Below are positions 1 to 11,477 of a stretch of DNA of 64,000 bases, in pieces; the stretch's first letter is position 1, and each line of letters starts with the position of its first letter. A program made the translations under genes and the position numbers. Location: NCBI RefSeq assembly GCF_007655135.1, contig NC_045127.1, forward strand, positions 13,587,001 through 13,651,000, written 5' to 3'. Below the pieces are notes generated by a model. The model worked only from the letters and a program-made list of their open reading frames with translations, did no database searches and was not told the origin of the DNA. Source of the DNA: Punica granatum (taxonomy: Eukaryota; Streptophyta; Magnoliopsida; Myrtales; Lythraceae).

Positions 1-321
1 TTGTTTCTTCTTCGCCCTCATTGTCTCAGCTAGTTTAATTTAATTTTCAGTAGGAAATCATTTTTTATATGTAAATGTTGTATCTTTGAATTAAGTGCAA
101 GTGATTTTTCTTTTCCCTTTATTTTGTGGTGTGCAGCGGCGACATTGACGCCGCAGGTGGAAGCGAGGAGAAAGTGCACGGAAATGTTGGAAGGCACGAG
201 CTGCCAAGTAAGGCCGTGCAAGCAGAAGTGCCACGGGGCGCATGGACCCGAGGCCGTCGGCTCCTGTGTCCATGATGAAGGCGGACCCGGGGTCAGCTGC
301 CAATGCGTCTGGTTCTGCTAA
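1..321 (+). CDS. Defensin-like (DEFL/LCR family) secreted cysteine-rich peptide, 5' end outside window
   Basis: Small secreted peptide of the plant defensin-like (LCR) class; such peptides act in the apoplast in defence or signalling. Exon 1 is cut by the window start; bases 2-32 read as the end of a hydrophobic signal peptide (FFFALIVSA). A phase-1 intron runs from GT at 33 to AG at 136, and exon 2 (137-321) encodes the mature peptide, ending TAA. One short intron between signal peptide and mature peptide is the usual structure of this family. Eight cysteines are spaced C-x8-C-x4-C-x3-C-x11-C-x10-C-x-C-x3-C, which fits the defensin-like framework including the CxC pair. The family call rests on cysteine spacing and gene structure. 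The target or role of this peptide is unknown, and the start codon is not visible. Confidence 0.8.
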
Positions 322-820
322 TATATATATAATTAGATTAAATTATGCAATAAAACAGTAGAGACGCATGTTATAATTAGGGAAATTTAGTTAAATAAAG
401 TGCTTGATTAAGTGGGGAATTCCTCCTCACCCTATAGAGAGTCGAAATGAATTCGTTGTTATGGATGCGATATCATCATCACTACTACTACTACTAATTA
501 CATTGCCTGCGTTCTCTTATTATCCTTTTTATAATTTCAGAAATATATTTACATAAATATTTATTATAGCAATCAACCGATGCATATTCAAATTGATTAT
601 ACGTACATACATTACCATCAAAATTGACTTGGAAGATCTAATCAGAAAAAGCTTTGAAAGACTCACCATGCGTTTTGAAAGACAGAAAATCAAAATTAAA
701 GCGACGCAGGCTCATGAAAGTTGGAGGTCGGGTGTGACCAAACCGAAGGGTTCTAGGAGGACCGAATAGTCCTCAAGACGTCTGCGAGATCGGTCGAGCT
801 CCCAGGTGATTGTCTAGCCT
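322..820. other. Intergenic stretch, no gene seen
   Basis: AT-rich 3' flank of the defensin-like gene. It contains a short run of ACT triplets near 480-496. No coding potential or element termini were recognised. Confidence 0.5.
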
Positions 821-2650
821 CATTTCACGTATCCCGACCCGAGTCATCATCCGCTTGAATACTACTCGAGTCAAAAGGGTGACTCGAGGTTAGGCCTTAT
901 TCCACACTCAAGTCGCGCGCACTCCGGTGTGTGGGATCGTTGAGCCCTGTGATCGATGGTTAGGGGCGTTGGACTCTATGTGAATCATATCCTACGGGCT
1001 CGGGCTTGAACCGTTGTAAAACAGACAAAGATAGATAAAAACATATAAACACGGACAAGAACAGATGAAAACGGATAAAAGCATATGAACACCGACAAGT
1101 TGTGTGTGGATTGCCATATTTACGTGATTATCAAATTATGAACCGAGATTGAGTGACAAATAAGTTTCTACCCTAAACAGAAAAAACAAGGCTCGTGTGT
1201 ACGATGTGAATCGGCCTTTGGGCCTCCCTAGGAGGGTATGTAGCATTCAGCAATGCCTAAGAAGAACTCGACAGACATGAGCTTTGTAGTCAAGCCTTGA
1301 ATGCGTGGGTTCGTTTTAAGTTATTATGTATTATGACACTGCGGCTTTAACAGATTATGACAAAAGTATGTTTTTTTGCTTGAAACCTAATTTCTAAGGT
1401 TCTACCTAACTGTTTCCTAATGTTCAATTATGTCGGGTGCGTGATTAGTTAGGTACTGTGTTTTATGACAGACATACCTAGCCTAATTACCCAAACTATG
1501 CTAGAATGATAGAAACACCCGAATCGGGTAAAGAAGGCTATGCAAATAAGACATTTTGCCCCATCTTTACTCGTAACTCAGAGTGTTTCGACAACTCTAA
1601 TCCTAGGGTTGTCGGTAAGTCATAAACAAATAACCTTACCCTTGAAATGTAAAAATTTGTTTTACGGAAAGCGAAACTGCGCTATGCGGGCCACCTCGGC
1701 CTTTAGCCGGTGTCAACCAATTCTCTGGATTCTCTAGGGTTGTATGAAAAATCCTGAGGAAGCAAGAGGACCGGTCAATTTGCCCGAAAATGATCTAAGA
1801 AGAACTCCCGTGTTCGTCTTGGGTCACTTGAAATCAGACAAAACCCCAAGTCAAGACATGTGAATCCTTCCTCGACGTCCATGCTACATCGAACCGTGTG
1901 TCTCAATGATTTGTAAAAGAATTTGAGTCTTGAAAAGGACACGATTACCGTTTCATGACCTATTGACTCGATTACTAGTTATTATCCAATTTATGCAAGT
2001 TATTAAAAGGCCAAGTAGATTAATTAGCCAAGTGAGACGTCTTGATTACCTCGTGTGTGGAATTTTTTTAATTTGAGTGAATTCGCAGAATGCTTTTGTT
2101 TGTGGGTTTCGGAGCCGTTGAGCCGGCCATTCGTGGATTGTCCAATAAGAATTCTAATTCTCGACCGTGTTGGTATTAAATCCGATTTTTAACCAACTTT
2201 ACATGATTAATCCGGTTTGTGTGGGGTTTTAATTAAAAAAATGCGTTCAAACATTCAACCACATGAGCATGGGCACAACGATCACAACAAGATTTAATTT
2301 ATCGGTTTTATATCCAAGAGATCAATCTAACCGATTTTGATGTATTAAATTAATTTTATCCCTTAAAACCGAGTGTACACGGAGTCTGGTTCGTGTGGGA
2401 TTCATTCTTGTTTTGTGCAACCAATTTTAATCTCAACTTTCATTAAATCAATTTCATGCTCAAATTGATTTTTATCGTATGATTTGATTTTAAGAAAAAG
2501 TCCGAGTTTAATCATGTGACCGGTTCATGCTTTTTTTATTAAGACATGCATCTCATATTTGTCATCCATGCGATCATCAAATCGACCGAAGATGGAGTCC
2601 TAACATGCCACTAAGTGCGGATATTATACCTTTCCCACACTAGGTAAAGA
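820..2650 (+). repeat. Diverged LTR-family repeat, same family as the unit at 29,145-32,915
   Basis: Several stretches match, in order and on the same strand, the inside of the LTR unit at 29-32.9 kb. Around 935-1010 the text about 'ggggcgttggac' matches 29,725-29,790. At 1,234-1,345 'gtatgtagcattc' followed by 'gacagacatga' and 'gtagtcaag' matches 29,959-30,080. At 2,595-2,650 'catgccactaagt' matches 31,563-31,600. No TG/CA ends or target duplication were found, so it is an old truncated copy. Its sequence continues into 2,650-3,170, a GC-rich part with a G run at 2,880, without clear match. Confidence 0.6.
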
Positions 2651-3450
2651 AGAACTCTAGAAAACTTTGGAACTTCTTCAACCCCAGGCCGAAACGGACT
2701 GTCTTGGATCACCACAATGGCGAGGAGAGGGATGACGGGCAGCGCAACGAGTCGGGAGCTACCGGAAACCCAAGAGGCAGCTGCTGAACCGACAGATAAC
2801 CTGCAAGAAAGAAGGAAAAAACCAACGAGGTAGAACAGGATTTCAGCTCGAGCTTGAAAAGAGGCAGCAGTCAACTGGGGGGGGGGGGAACGGGCAGCAA
2901 CTTCAATCAGCAAATGACGTCGAGGGGCAGTGACAACAGCAAGCTGAGCTCGGGAGCTTGGAGGAGGACTCGAGGGAAGGATACCAGCCACAACACAACT
3001 GGACTGAACGCAAGTGAGGGAGTTGAATAGGGATGACCCTAGCTAGGGGCTGTTCAGCAGAGGGAGAAAAGGGAGCAAAAGCTTCTCATCATGTGTCCAA
3101 CGAGAGAGACACAGCGGGAGTGAGGAAGAGAGAGGCTGGTAATGATGTTGGCTGAGGAGTATTTTGTCCCCTAAAAAAGATATTTATGTCCTATTTATAT
3201 CAAATAATATTTTTGCCCCTCCCAGATGAAAATCCTGGTTCTGCTCCTGATTTAATGGATTAAACTTATGTTTAATTTTACATGTAGCGAGGGTCACGCT
3301 TTTTTATATATATTAAAGAATGGTTAAAACGTTAATCAAATCTCAAGGGTAATTGAACAGTTTCTACCATTGGATACACTAAGTCTCGCATGGATCGGAC
3401 GGGTCAACACTATTGTTTTCCCTTGATATTTTCCCCCCCTTAAATATATG

Positions 3451-3580
3451 TATAAGCTTTCAAATGGGACCCTGGACGGACAAACCCATCACCCTATCAT
3501 CCGTTTTGTTTGACAAACAAGACGGCACACACTTCAAGGCAGCATCTCCACTCGGCCCCGACCATCATGTGTAAGTTTAT
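3451..3580 (+). pseudogene. Truncated copy of the 5' end of the enoyl-CoA isomerase gene (copy 1)
   Basis: Resembles the promoter/leader and start of the gene at 4,478. 'ctttcaaatgggac' (3,457) recurs at 4,361; 'cggcacacac' then 'accatcatgtgtaagt' corresponds to 'cggcacgcaac' and 'caccatgtgtacgc' around the real start codon. The reading frame stops almost at once after the ATG, so this is a broken duplicate. Confidence 0.55.
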
Positions 3581-3819
3581 CTGTTTTTTAAAATTTAAAA
3601 TCCTTGTAAATGATAGGATAAAAATCCTCCTAATTTAAATTTTTATTCACATCTATTGATAGTTTTTGGATATTGTGTAAACCATAGTTCATGTCTTTGT
3701 AAGTTAGATTTTGAATTGAGAGAATTTTTAAGTTGATTATTAGGATGATACATTAATACTTATCATTTTAATTCTCCTCCAATTAAAAATAATAATAATA
3801 AATGTGTTCTAAGGGCATT

Positions 3820-3945
3820 TTAGGAACATAAAAGTGAGACGAGAAACATCAATCCGTAACGAGGGGATAGGACTGACAAACTCACCGGCACGCACATCAA
3901 GGCTTCCTCCCTATGCGAACGGCTGGCAATCGTGTGTAAGTTTAC
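3820..3945 (+). pseudogene. Truncated copy of the 5' end of the enoyl-CoA isomerase gene (copy 2)
   Basis: 'ggataggactgacaaact' followed by 'caccggcacgca' (about 3,864-3,896) closely matches 'gaataggactctggcaaaac' plus 'tcaccggcacgca' at 4,408-4,441. The position of the start codon here reads GTG ('aatcgtgtgtaagt'), so the copy cannot start translation as the intact gene does. It lies between the first broken copy and the intact gene. Confidence 0.6.
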
Positions 3946-4477
3946 GTTTTTAACCCTTATGTAGTAGTTATAACGGATATTTTAAGAATATAAAAATGAG
4001 ACGAAAATGATGCTCTCTTTATATATTAACATAAATAGATATATATAAATTTTGTGGATATCTATTTTGTGGTAAAACTCCCTCCATAACCAAGTAGAAT
4101 TTCATCGTGAATTTTGGATTATTTCCCTCATTTTAATTTTTTTTTGGAGTCCATCATGAAATGCAGCTAGAAGATCATAATTGAATCTAACGACTTCAAG
4201 ATGACAAATGAAAATTGTATTTGTTTTTTATAAAATGATTATTTCACTTATTTTTCGCCATTTATTTCCATTCTTATAATATCTAATTGAGCATTTTCCC
4301 CCTTATATTCGCTTTTACAATGGATGAAATCTATTTTACCTTTTTAGATAGCTATATAACCTTTCAAATGGGACGTTAGACGGACGGATAGATCACTCAG
4401 TAATAAGGGAATAGGACTCTGGCAAAACTCACCGGCACGCAACCGACGCTTCTTCCCCGCTAGGTCGGCTCGCCACC

Positions 4478-5528
4478 ATGTGTACGCTTGAGAAGCGCGG
4501 CGACCTCTTCTTCCTCACCCTGACAGGCGACGGTGAGCACCGCCTTGGCCCCGCCGTCATCGACTCCATCCTCTCCGCCCTCTCCGAGGCCGCCGCCCAG
4601 TCAACCCCCGGCTCCGTCCTCATCACCACCTCCCAAGGCAAGTTCTTCTCCAACGGCTTCGATCTCGCTTGGGCCCAGACCGCCGGATCCCCCGCCGAGG
4701 CCCGGGAGCGCCTCCACGGCATGGTCGCATCCTTCCGCCCCGTCGTCGCTGCCCTCCTCTCCCTCCCCATGCCCACCATCGCCGCCGTCCAGGTGACGTA
4801 TTTAGCTCACCATATTCCACCAGAAATCCTCCGATCACTCATATTGATTCGATTCGATTCGATTCGATTCGATTCTTATTCCCCAATTCAGTCTGCACCC
4901 TGTTTGGCTTTTCTTCCTATTTTGCACCCTGAAGTTTGGGCAAAGCCCTAAGATTGATTTGACTTTTACAAGCCTCAAGTAAACATCCTTATCGATTCTT
5001 CTAAGAGTCGACAATGGTCGGATGATGGATCTCCATTAATCAAGCCGACGCGCGGGATATCCTTATCCGCGTATGCGGTTCCTCGGCTATGTTGTGATAG
5101 TGTTTAATTTTCCTTATGTTCACTAGGGCCACGCTGCGGCGTCCGGGTTGCTGCTTGCGCTGAGCCACGACTACATACTTCTCCGGTCCGACCGAGGTCT
5201 ACTCTACATGCCCGAGTTGGACATCGGGCTTCCCATGCCTGATTACTTCTCGGCAATGGGCCGGGCCAAGATCGCGTCGTCCTCAGCCATGAGGGATATC
5301 TTCCTGCAGAGCGCGAAGCTCAAAGGCGAGGAGGCCGTCAGGATGGGAGTGGCATACTCGGCGCATGATGGCGAGGAGGCCCTGTCGGAGGCCAGCATCC
5401 GCCTCGGGGAGCAGCTGGCGAAGAGGAAGTGGCAGGGCAAGGTTTATGCGGAGATCCGAAAGAGCCTCTACCCTGACGTCTGCTCTATGCTGGGACTGCC
5501 TCACAAGGTTGCAACTCCGAAGCTATAG
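4478..5528 (+). CDS. Enoyl-CoA delta-isomerase, peroxisomal (ECI1/2/3-like), two exons
   Basis: Member of the crotonase superfamily. In the plant ECI group the enzyme converts cis/trans-delta3-enoyl-CoA to trans-delta2-enoyl-CoA so that unsaturated fatty acids, and in Arabidopsis indole-butyric acid (IBR10/ECI2), can pass through peroxisomal beta-oxidation. Exon 1 is 4,478-4,792; the intron starts GT at 4,793 and ends AG at 5,126; exon 2 is 5,127-5,528. The intron is phase 0. The product is 238 residues, the normal size for plant ECI. It starts MCTLEKRGD, has the CoA/oxyanion-hole segment SNGFDLAW (about 58-65), a second one at GHAAASG (106-112), and PELDIGLP (134-141), whose Glu135 is a plausible catalytic base by analogy. 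The C-terminus PKL is a PTS1-type peroxisome signal. The GC-rich coding exons contrast with AT-rich flanks. The gene looks intact. Confidence 0.9.
4846..4875. repeat. (GATTC)6 microsatellite in the isomerase intron
   Basis: Six perfect GATTC units, about 50 bp downstream of the splice donor. Confidence 0.95.
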
Positions 5529-5704
5529 ATTTTTCCGTGGTATCATGGTTTGGAGCCACTCTATCCATTGTTCGGGTTACGATCATATTCGCAAATGCTG
5601 GAAATTTCGGGGACAAATTTCTATGTTATATCACTTGTGAAATGCCATGTTAAGTGTATGTCATTGACACTCTCCGTGTAGTTTTGGAAGCAAAAATAAA
5701 ATAA

Positions 5705-5860
5705 GGAAGCAGCCTTCCTGTAGTGACACAAAATGCCAACTTAGGACTAAGGAGATGTGGGTTCAATCCTTTCCGGGAGAAGTTATGTCCTCCTTTATTC
5801 GTAGTAGCTTTTATTTTTGTAATAGGTTTGTGGACCTCCTTAAGATCAAAAATAAAATAA
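5705..5860 (+). mobile_element. Candidate tRNA-derived SINE
   Basis: A segment with a Pol III box-B-like 'ggttcaatcc' (5,760-5,769) and an upstream box-A-like 'tgccaacttagga' is bounded by direct repeats 'aaaaataaaataa' (about 5,692-5,704 and 5,848-5,860). The right repeat could double as the A-rich tail. It lies about 170 bp past the isomerase stop. The boundaries are approximate. Confidence 0.45.
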
Positions 5861-5892
5861 AACAAATAAAATAAGGAGGGTGGTTAATTATA

Positions 5893-5960
5893 AAGTTCGA
5901 ATTTTGCAAGTTAAAATTCGAACTTTCCATCTTATAATTCGAACTTTCCATCTTATAATA
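5893..5960. repeat. Small palindrome plus 21-bp tandem repeat
   Basis: 'aaagttcgaatttt' and 'aaaattcgaacttt' form an inverted pair around a short loop. 'ttcgaactttccatcttata' is then repeated twice in tandem. Confidence 0.7.
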
Positions 5961-6732
5961 CATGCTTATTTGTGAAGTTAATTATCATTAAAGTTAAATG
6001 CAATTTGTTTCTCAAACTGTGAGGTGAGTTAGTCCTCTGAACTTAGATTTTCGTAAAATATCCATGACTTTATCGGAAAATAAGTAAGGCGACTCCTCAA
6101 TTAAATTCAGAACAAAATTCGGGCTAAAAAAGGCACATGTCACTCATATGCTATATTGAAAAGGGCAATAGTATAACTCCATGAATTTATACATAAAAGC
6201 AAAAAAAAAAAACAAACATTGAATTTGGAAAATTCAATACTTGAAATATATAACACAGCTAAATATATAAACCGGCCCAAAACATTCAATTTTCTACCGA
6301 AGAAATTCCAGACACCAGCCAGCTTCTTCTTACCGTTGGGCCATCCGATCCAACTTGTTTCCACGTTATAATTATTAGCTATCCGGAGATGAGCTTCCAG
6401 TGGGAGCCTGAATTTTTCATATGGCAAATCCAACCAATCGAGCAACAATAATTCAAGCCTTTTGACACAAAACATTAATTTCTTTCAACCAACTCACGTT
6501 CGAGCAATTGTAGACCCTCTCATCATGTTTGTTAAGACAACCAACGCGGCTGCAGGTGCAACCATTCTCCATGAACCCTTCCTGCATCCTTCTCTTCGAC
6601 CAAAGAAGCCCACCGCTGCCACCTTCTCGTCGACGATCAAACAACCCTACCGCCGCAACCTTCTTGCCGGTCACCAAACGACCCCATCGATGCAACTAGA
6701 ATTCAGTCATAATTTTACTAAAATTCAATGTT
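5961..6732. other. No recognisable gene
   Basis: Moderately AT-rich stretch. Minus-strand open frames of 80-111 codons around 6,140-6,695 show no motif I recognise and no splice context; I do not call them genes. Confidence 0.4.
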
Positions 6733-7263
6733 TGTTCTTATTAAGATCTCAGTTTTCGGACGTTGATCACGGGCAAGTCATGATCGAGCTTGCACAAATG
6801 ACCTACAATAAAGGGAAAAAAAGAGAGGGAATCCTGATTTTCCTTTCTGATACTTAAATGAGAGTGTGCTTGGAAAGTAAAAAGAATTGAAGCTAGGGTT
6901 TAGGGGTATTTATATAGATTGTAGAAAATCTCTATTAAGATATCTTAATTTGTATAAGATATGACAAGCATATGCACTTGCCAAGTATATCGTTAGAGAT
7001 TGAACAATATCTCAAAAGATAATGCCAGAATATTCAGAGATATTAGCAGATATAGATAGAGAAATATCCTCAGTAGGATTTAGTTACCCAAATTGGAGTA
7101 TCAATGTGGGTCCAGGACGGTAAGCTAGGCTGAATAAGTTGGGTCAATTTTCTAGTACCTAACATAAGCCCCCTACTCCCATGAACTCGAGCTTCGAGAG
7201 GTCGTAGGAGTCAATCATGGTCCTAAGACATGTAATAAAGAAACCTGCAAAAAGAATAAACCT

Positions 7264-7522
7264 TCGCAAGGGTGCTCCTATAGGCAAGGAGGCTAAAAAG
7301 ATAGACTTTCGTTGTCAAATAAGCGGAGGGTGCTCTTATAGATAGGAAGGCTCAATAGACTGACCTCCGCGAAGGGTGCTGCTATAGACAAGGAGGCTTA
7401 TAGATCGATATGCACTGTTCAATAAGCAAAGAGTACTCCTATAGGCAATGAGGCTTAACAGATAGACCTTCGCTATTAAATAAGTAGATGGTGCTCATGT
7501 TAAACAAGGAGGCTTGAAGAAC
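7264..7522 (-). repeat. Imperfect tandem repeats inside the Gypsy element
   Basis: Five copies of a 46-62 bp unit with core 'gggtgctcctataggcaagg' then 'aggct', at about 7,264, 7,326, 7,372, 7,429 and 7,487. They lie just inside the 3' LTR of the element. Confidence 0.75.
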
Positions 7523-7919
7523 TGATGTGATAAGGAATAATCGACAAATGACAAGTTCAAATGTAATTCACGATAAGCATAGAGTTCATTATTCCCAAAC
7601 TGGAACCCCAATGAAAAGTAACCCACTGCAAATAAACAAGCATTCATGTTAGCGAATTACTCCTTGCGAGGTATCCTCGTGACCATTGCCTATACCACCA
7701 CTTTGGTGAGGTGTAACACTTCTTTCTTGGTTGTTGTGGTGACCGCATTGAATCAGCTTCTCTATATCCTTTTTCAAGATTCGACAGTGCTCGGTGTCCT
7801 GTCCCTAAACTTTATGGTATTTGCAGTATTGATTAGAGCATTTCCTTGCATCCCCTGCTTTATTCGCTCGCAGAGGCTTCACTAGGCCAAGCCTCTCGAC
7901 TCCTAGAGGACAATAGATC

Positions 7920-9130
7920 TTAGCACAATGAGGGGCCTGAACTTCTTATACTGTGGAGCTGGACGTCACTCCACCTTTTTGTTACTTCCAGGATGGTCCT
8001 TTCACTTCTCACCCACATGTTCAGTCTGGCTTGAGAGAGACTCTTCTAATTTTATGAACATTTCGAGCACAAGCTACGAGGTCAGCAAAGCCCTGAGGAG
8101 GTGTAATGATGAGACTCGTCTTGAGTCCTTTTTCATTAGGCCTTTCTGTAAGGCAGACATCACTTCGCGAGGGGTCAAGCTCTCTATCTCAGTGGCAACC
8201 TTGAAGAAATGCTCATATCATTTTCGAAGCTTCTCTCCCTCGTTTTGCTCCATGGTGAATAGTCATTGAGATCATGTTTCACTAGCCGGGTTGCTGCAAA
8301 TTTCTAGATGAACAACTCCTGTAATTGCTTGAAACTGGTAATAGAGCTAGGAGCTAGCGAGTGAAACCAGTCGAAGGCAATCCCAATGAGGGTCACAGGA
8401 AATAGCAAGCATTGAAAGTTCTCGAAAGCGCCTCTTCCAAGAAGCGATGTGATGTCAGCGCACATGGTTGATTGGATCTATTTTTCCATCAAAAGGGATT
8501 GTTTTAAGAAAAATAAATTTATGAGATACCTTGGTATTGAGGATATCCAGCAATAGAGGGGATTCAAGGTTCTCGTTAGGAGATGGAAGACTTAACTGCT
8601 TCCACTCAGTAGCCTGAATGGCTTTTGCAGCCTTCTCCTCAGTGAGGCGTTGAACTTCTTCTAGAGAAAGAGTCGCAACTGATCCAGGAGGGATTTTAAT
8701 CAGCATGGGCATGTTGCTGGGTAGGTTCTCAAATGTCCCTTCATGACAGGATTTGGGTCGATGCTTGGAGGAGGCAACATCATCTTCTACTTGGTTCTGC
8801 CTTTGGTTCGACGTTGCACGTCATTCCGGGTTAACTTGAGGGTCTTGAGAGGCTATGATGACTGCCTACACCGCTGCTCGAATATCAAGGTCTAGTTGAT
8901 CCAGTCGAACCACTTTCAAGCCATGCTGTGGCCGTGATGGATCTTGACGGGCCGACTACATCGGATTGTTTCTTGTAGCTTGCTGCAAAGGGTTTGGGAC
9001 CTCTTGAGACCTGTCGTACTCGGTTTGAGAATTGAACTGGCTTTTGGTGAGAACCATTCTTTCTTCTTGGTGTGGTGGAAAACAACCAATGTGGATGGCT
9101 TTTCGTGTCATTTCCCAAAGACGGTGTCAA
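7920..9130 (-). pseudogene. Gypsy gag remnant
   Basis: Read on the minus strand, 8,712-8,455 gives a gag N-terminal signature (IPFDGKIDPINHV, compare the usual PYDGxTDPxxH). It is followed near 8,440-8,290 by AFDWFHSLAPSSITSF, typical of the Retrotrans_gag domain (WF/Y..L....I..F..L...F). Stops and frameshifts break it repeatedly. The identification rests on these two motifs and on the flanking LTR pair. Confidence 0.7.
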
Positions 9131-9838
9131 TGTTAGGATCTCGATTTTCGGAAATTGACCATGTAAGTCACAAGCCTTGAACTTCTATAAATGACCTGGA
9201 AAAAAAAATGACGAAATCCCGATTTTCCTTTTCGATGCTTAAATGAGCGTGTACTCAAAAAGTAAAAAGAATTGAACTTAGGGTTTATATGTACTTGGAG
9301 AGGTATTTTTATAGATTGTGGTAATATGTTTAAGATATGACAAGCAAATACTCTTACCAAATATATTGTTAGGGATAAAATAATATCTCAAAAGATATTG
9401 ATAGAATATTCAGAGATATTATGAGATATAGTAGAGAAATATCTTCAATAGGATTTAATTATCCAACTTGGAGTATCAATGTGGATCCAAGACAATAAGC
9501 TGGGCCGAACGGATCAGACCAATTTTCTGGTTTTGCTTATGTAGGTATAAATTTATGGAATGACACTATTACCCTTTACTTTATGGCATGTGAGTTGCAT
9601 GTGCTATCTTTTGGTTGGAATCTTAGTCGGAATTTGATTAAGAGGTCACTTTGTTTATTTTTGGGTAAAGTGGAGGTACTCTACAAAAATATAAAAGTTA
9701 GCGGCAAACTCAAACTCGAGGATTAAACTGCTATTAACTCTTATTATTTAATCAAACTTTCGAATCAAAGCGTTAGGATTATGATTCGTAAAGACTTTCC
9801 ATCTATCACGAATTAACTTTACGATTATGATCAATAAA

Positions 9839-9860
9839 GATATATATATATATATATATC
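9839..9860. repeat. (AT)n microsatellite
   Basis: Uninterrupted TA dinucleotides of about 20 bp in an AT-rich spacer that holds no gene (9,536-9,897). Confidence 0.9.
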
Positions 9861-9897
9861 TAATACGTAAAATTTTCATATTTTTGAAATTTATATC

Positions 9898-10413
9898 TTA
9901 TCTTATCTCTACAAAAAAATATTATATATTATTACATTTCCAATGACTCAGATTAAATTTGAATTAATTAAGTTTCGGGATAAATTTAAATTATTTTATA
10001 AGTAATCGCAATCCGAATAATCTTATAATTAACCAAAACTCCCATAAAAAGGTAAATTTCGACGAATAAATAATTTGTTGTTTTGGTTTTGGAAGGATCG
10101 GCCAAGACGGGCCAACCCTATGGGGTTCCACAAATTATGTCCGCCACATGTTTTATCTCATCTTATCTCTACAAAAAATAAATATTATATATTATTACAT
10201 TTCCAATGATTTAGATTAAATTTAAATTAATTAAGCTTCGGAATAAACTTAAATTATTTTTGTAAGTAATCGCAATCCAAATAATCTTATAATTAACCAA
10301 AACTCCCATAAAAAAGGTAAAGTATCGACAATTAAATAGTTGTGTTTTGGTTTTGGAAGGGTCGGCCAAGGCGGGCCAACCCTATAGGGTCCCACAAATT
10401 ATGTCGGCCATAT
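9898..10413. repeat. 259-bp tandem duplication
   Basis: 'tcttatctctacaaaaaa' begins both copies (9,901 and 10,160, offset 259). Both run through 'aaccaaaactcccataaaaa' and 'gggccaaccctat' to 'cacaaattatgtc'. The copies differ by scattered substitutions, so the duplication is not recent. No coding content. Confidence 0.85.
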
Positions 10414-11470
10414 GTCTGGATAGCCATACAGCACCCACCATCAGAGGGCGGGCGTGGCATATTTAGCCAACCGACCCTTTTAAATTGTAACCTAACAGCC
10501 CATCCCATACTTATAGTCACGTCTCCCCCTTCCCTTTGAGCTGCTCCTTCGGTGTGGGACAAACACAATCGTGGTTGAGCTTCGGCAGCAGCACAGCCCT
10601 CACTCTATTTCTTTCTACCCAAAAGATGTTGCATCGTATTCTCATTCTTTCGTATCAAACGTTATCCCTCGTTTCGCATCAAACACGTTCTCACGTTTCG
10701 TATCAAACACATTCTCTCACTGCTTAGTTACCGAACTATCATCATCATCTGCTCGTCTGACGGAAGGATTATTTTGATACATCACCGAACTCGTAGGACT
10801 TATCCTTCCGTGAGAATAACCAAATCGGCATCCTTTGTGCCAAAGGCTGAAACTGAACACATACTTGTTGGCCTCCGTCAACCTCCCCCGCGCAGGAAGT
10901 GTTCGGGAGGGAGCATAACAAAACTCTGGGGCCTTTTCTTTTTATTTCTTTATTTTTAGTATTTTAATTGATTATCGCTAAATTAACGACGGGTGGATAC
11001 AAGGACTAAATTGATAGACAAAGTATAACATCTAGAGCATGCTTGATGACAATGAAAGGTTGAGGATGAAATCAATGGCCACTTCAAACATCAATGACCA
11101 GATTGAAAGTTTACCCTATAAATTTTCTTTCACGAATTCCCTGTGAGCATCTAACTGAAAATAGGGAAAAAAAATGCAATAGAACAAATTAGAAAGTTGG
11201 AAACGAAAATTCCCGATCTCTCCTACTTAATTTAAAAAATGAAGTTCAAAACAACAAAGTGCCACCCAACAAAATGAAAAAAAAGTATCACCAACGCCAC
11301 AATTCCTAAGAGGGAAACCTACTGAATACGGTGTCAAAATAAGTTTCCTCGAAGAATGTTTACCGAAAACGTGATATCCGGTGGTGCTACAACCAAACGA
11401 TTTTTCAAGTTCCTCGAATTGACACCTGAAACATCAACAAAACGCCTTCTCAAACAATCTACCTCGTATG
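10414..11470. other. Intergenic, no gene seen
   Basis: Includes three loose repeats of 'tcgtatcaaac' at about 10,650-10,715. The rest is 3' flank of the minus-strand gene at 11,478. No coding call is supported. Confidence 0.45.
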
Positions 11471-11477
11471 ATCATAT

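Larger units (their letters stand above)
6733..9535 (-). mobile_element. Decayed, internally deleted Gypsy-type LTR retrotransposon
   Basis: Two direct repeats, 6,733-7,164 and 9,131-9,535, bound the element. Shared text includes 'gatatgacaagca', 'atatctcaaaagata', 'tggagtatcaatgtgg' and 'caattttct'. Ends follow TGTT...AACA. The element runs on the minus strand. Read that way, a primer-binding-like stretch (TTGACACCGTCTTTGGGAAA) follows the 5' LTR (the right-hand repeat), and a purine tract GGGAGTAGGGGGCTTA precedes the 3' LTR (the left-hand one). Only gag fragments lie inside; no protease, RT or integrase was found, so it depends on other elements or is a deletion derivative. No clear target duplication, consistent with age. 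Confidence 0.75.

Noticed and set aside
2611..2991. 126-codon minus-strand frame
   Set aside because: Lies in a GC-rich repeat-derived patch; no motif and a homopolymer G run inside.
4429..4838. Long open frames on both strands over the isomerase first exon
   Set aside because: Shadows of GC-rich coding sequence; only the 4,478 frame has domain motifs and a matching second exon.
6140..6695. Two minus-strand frames of 80 and 111 codons
   Set aside because: No recognisable motif, no splice structure, next to an LTR; could be remains of a gene, but I cannot support it.
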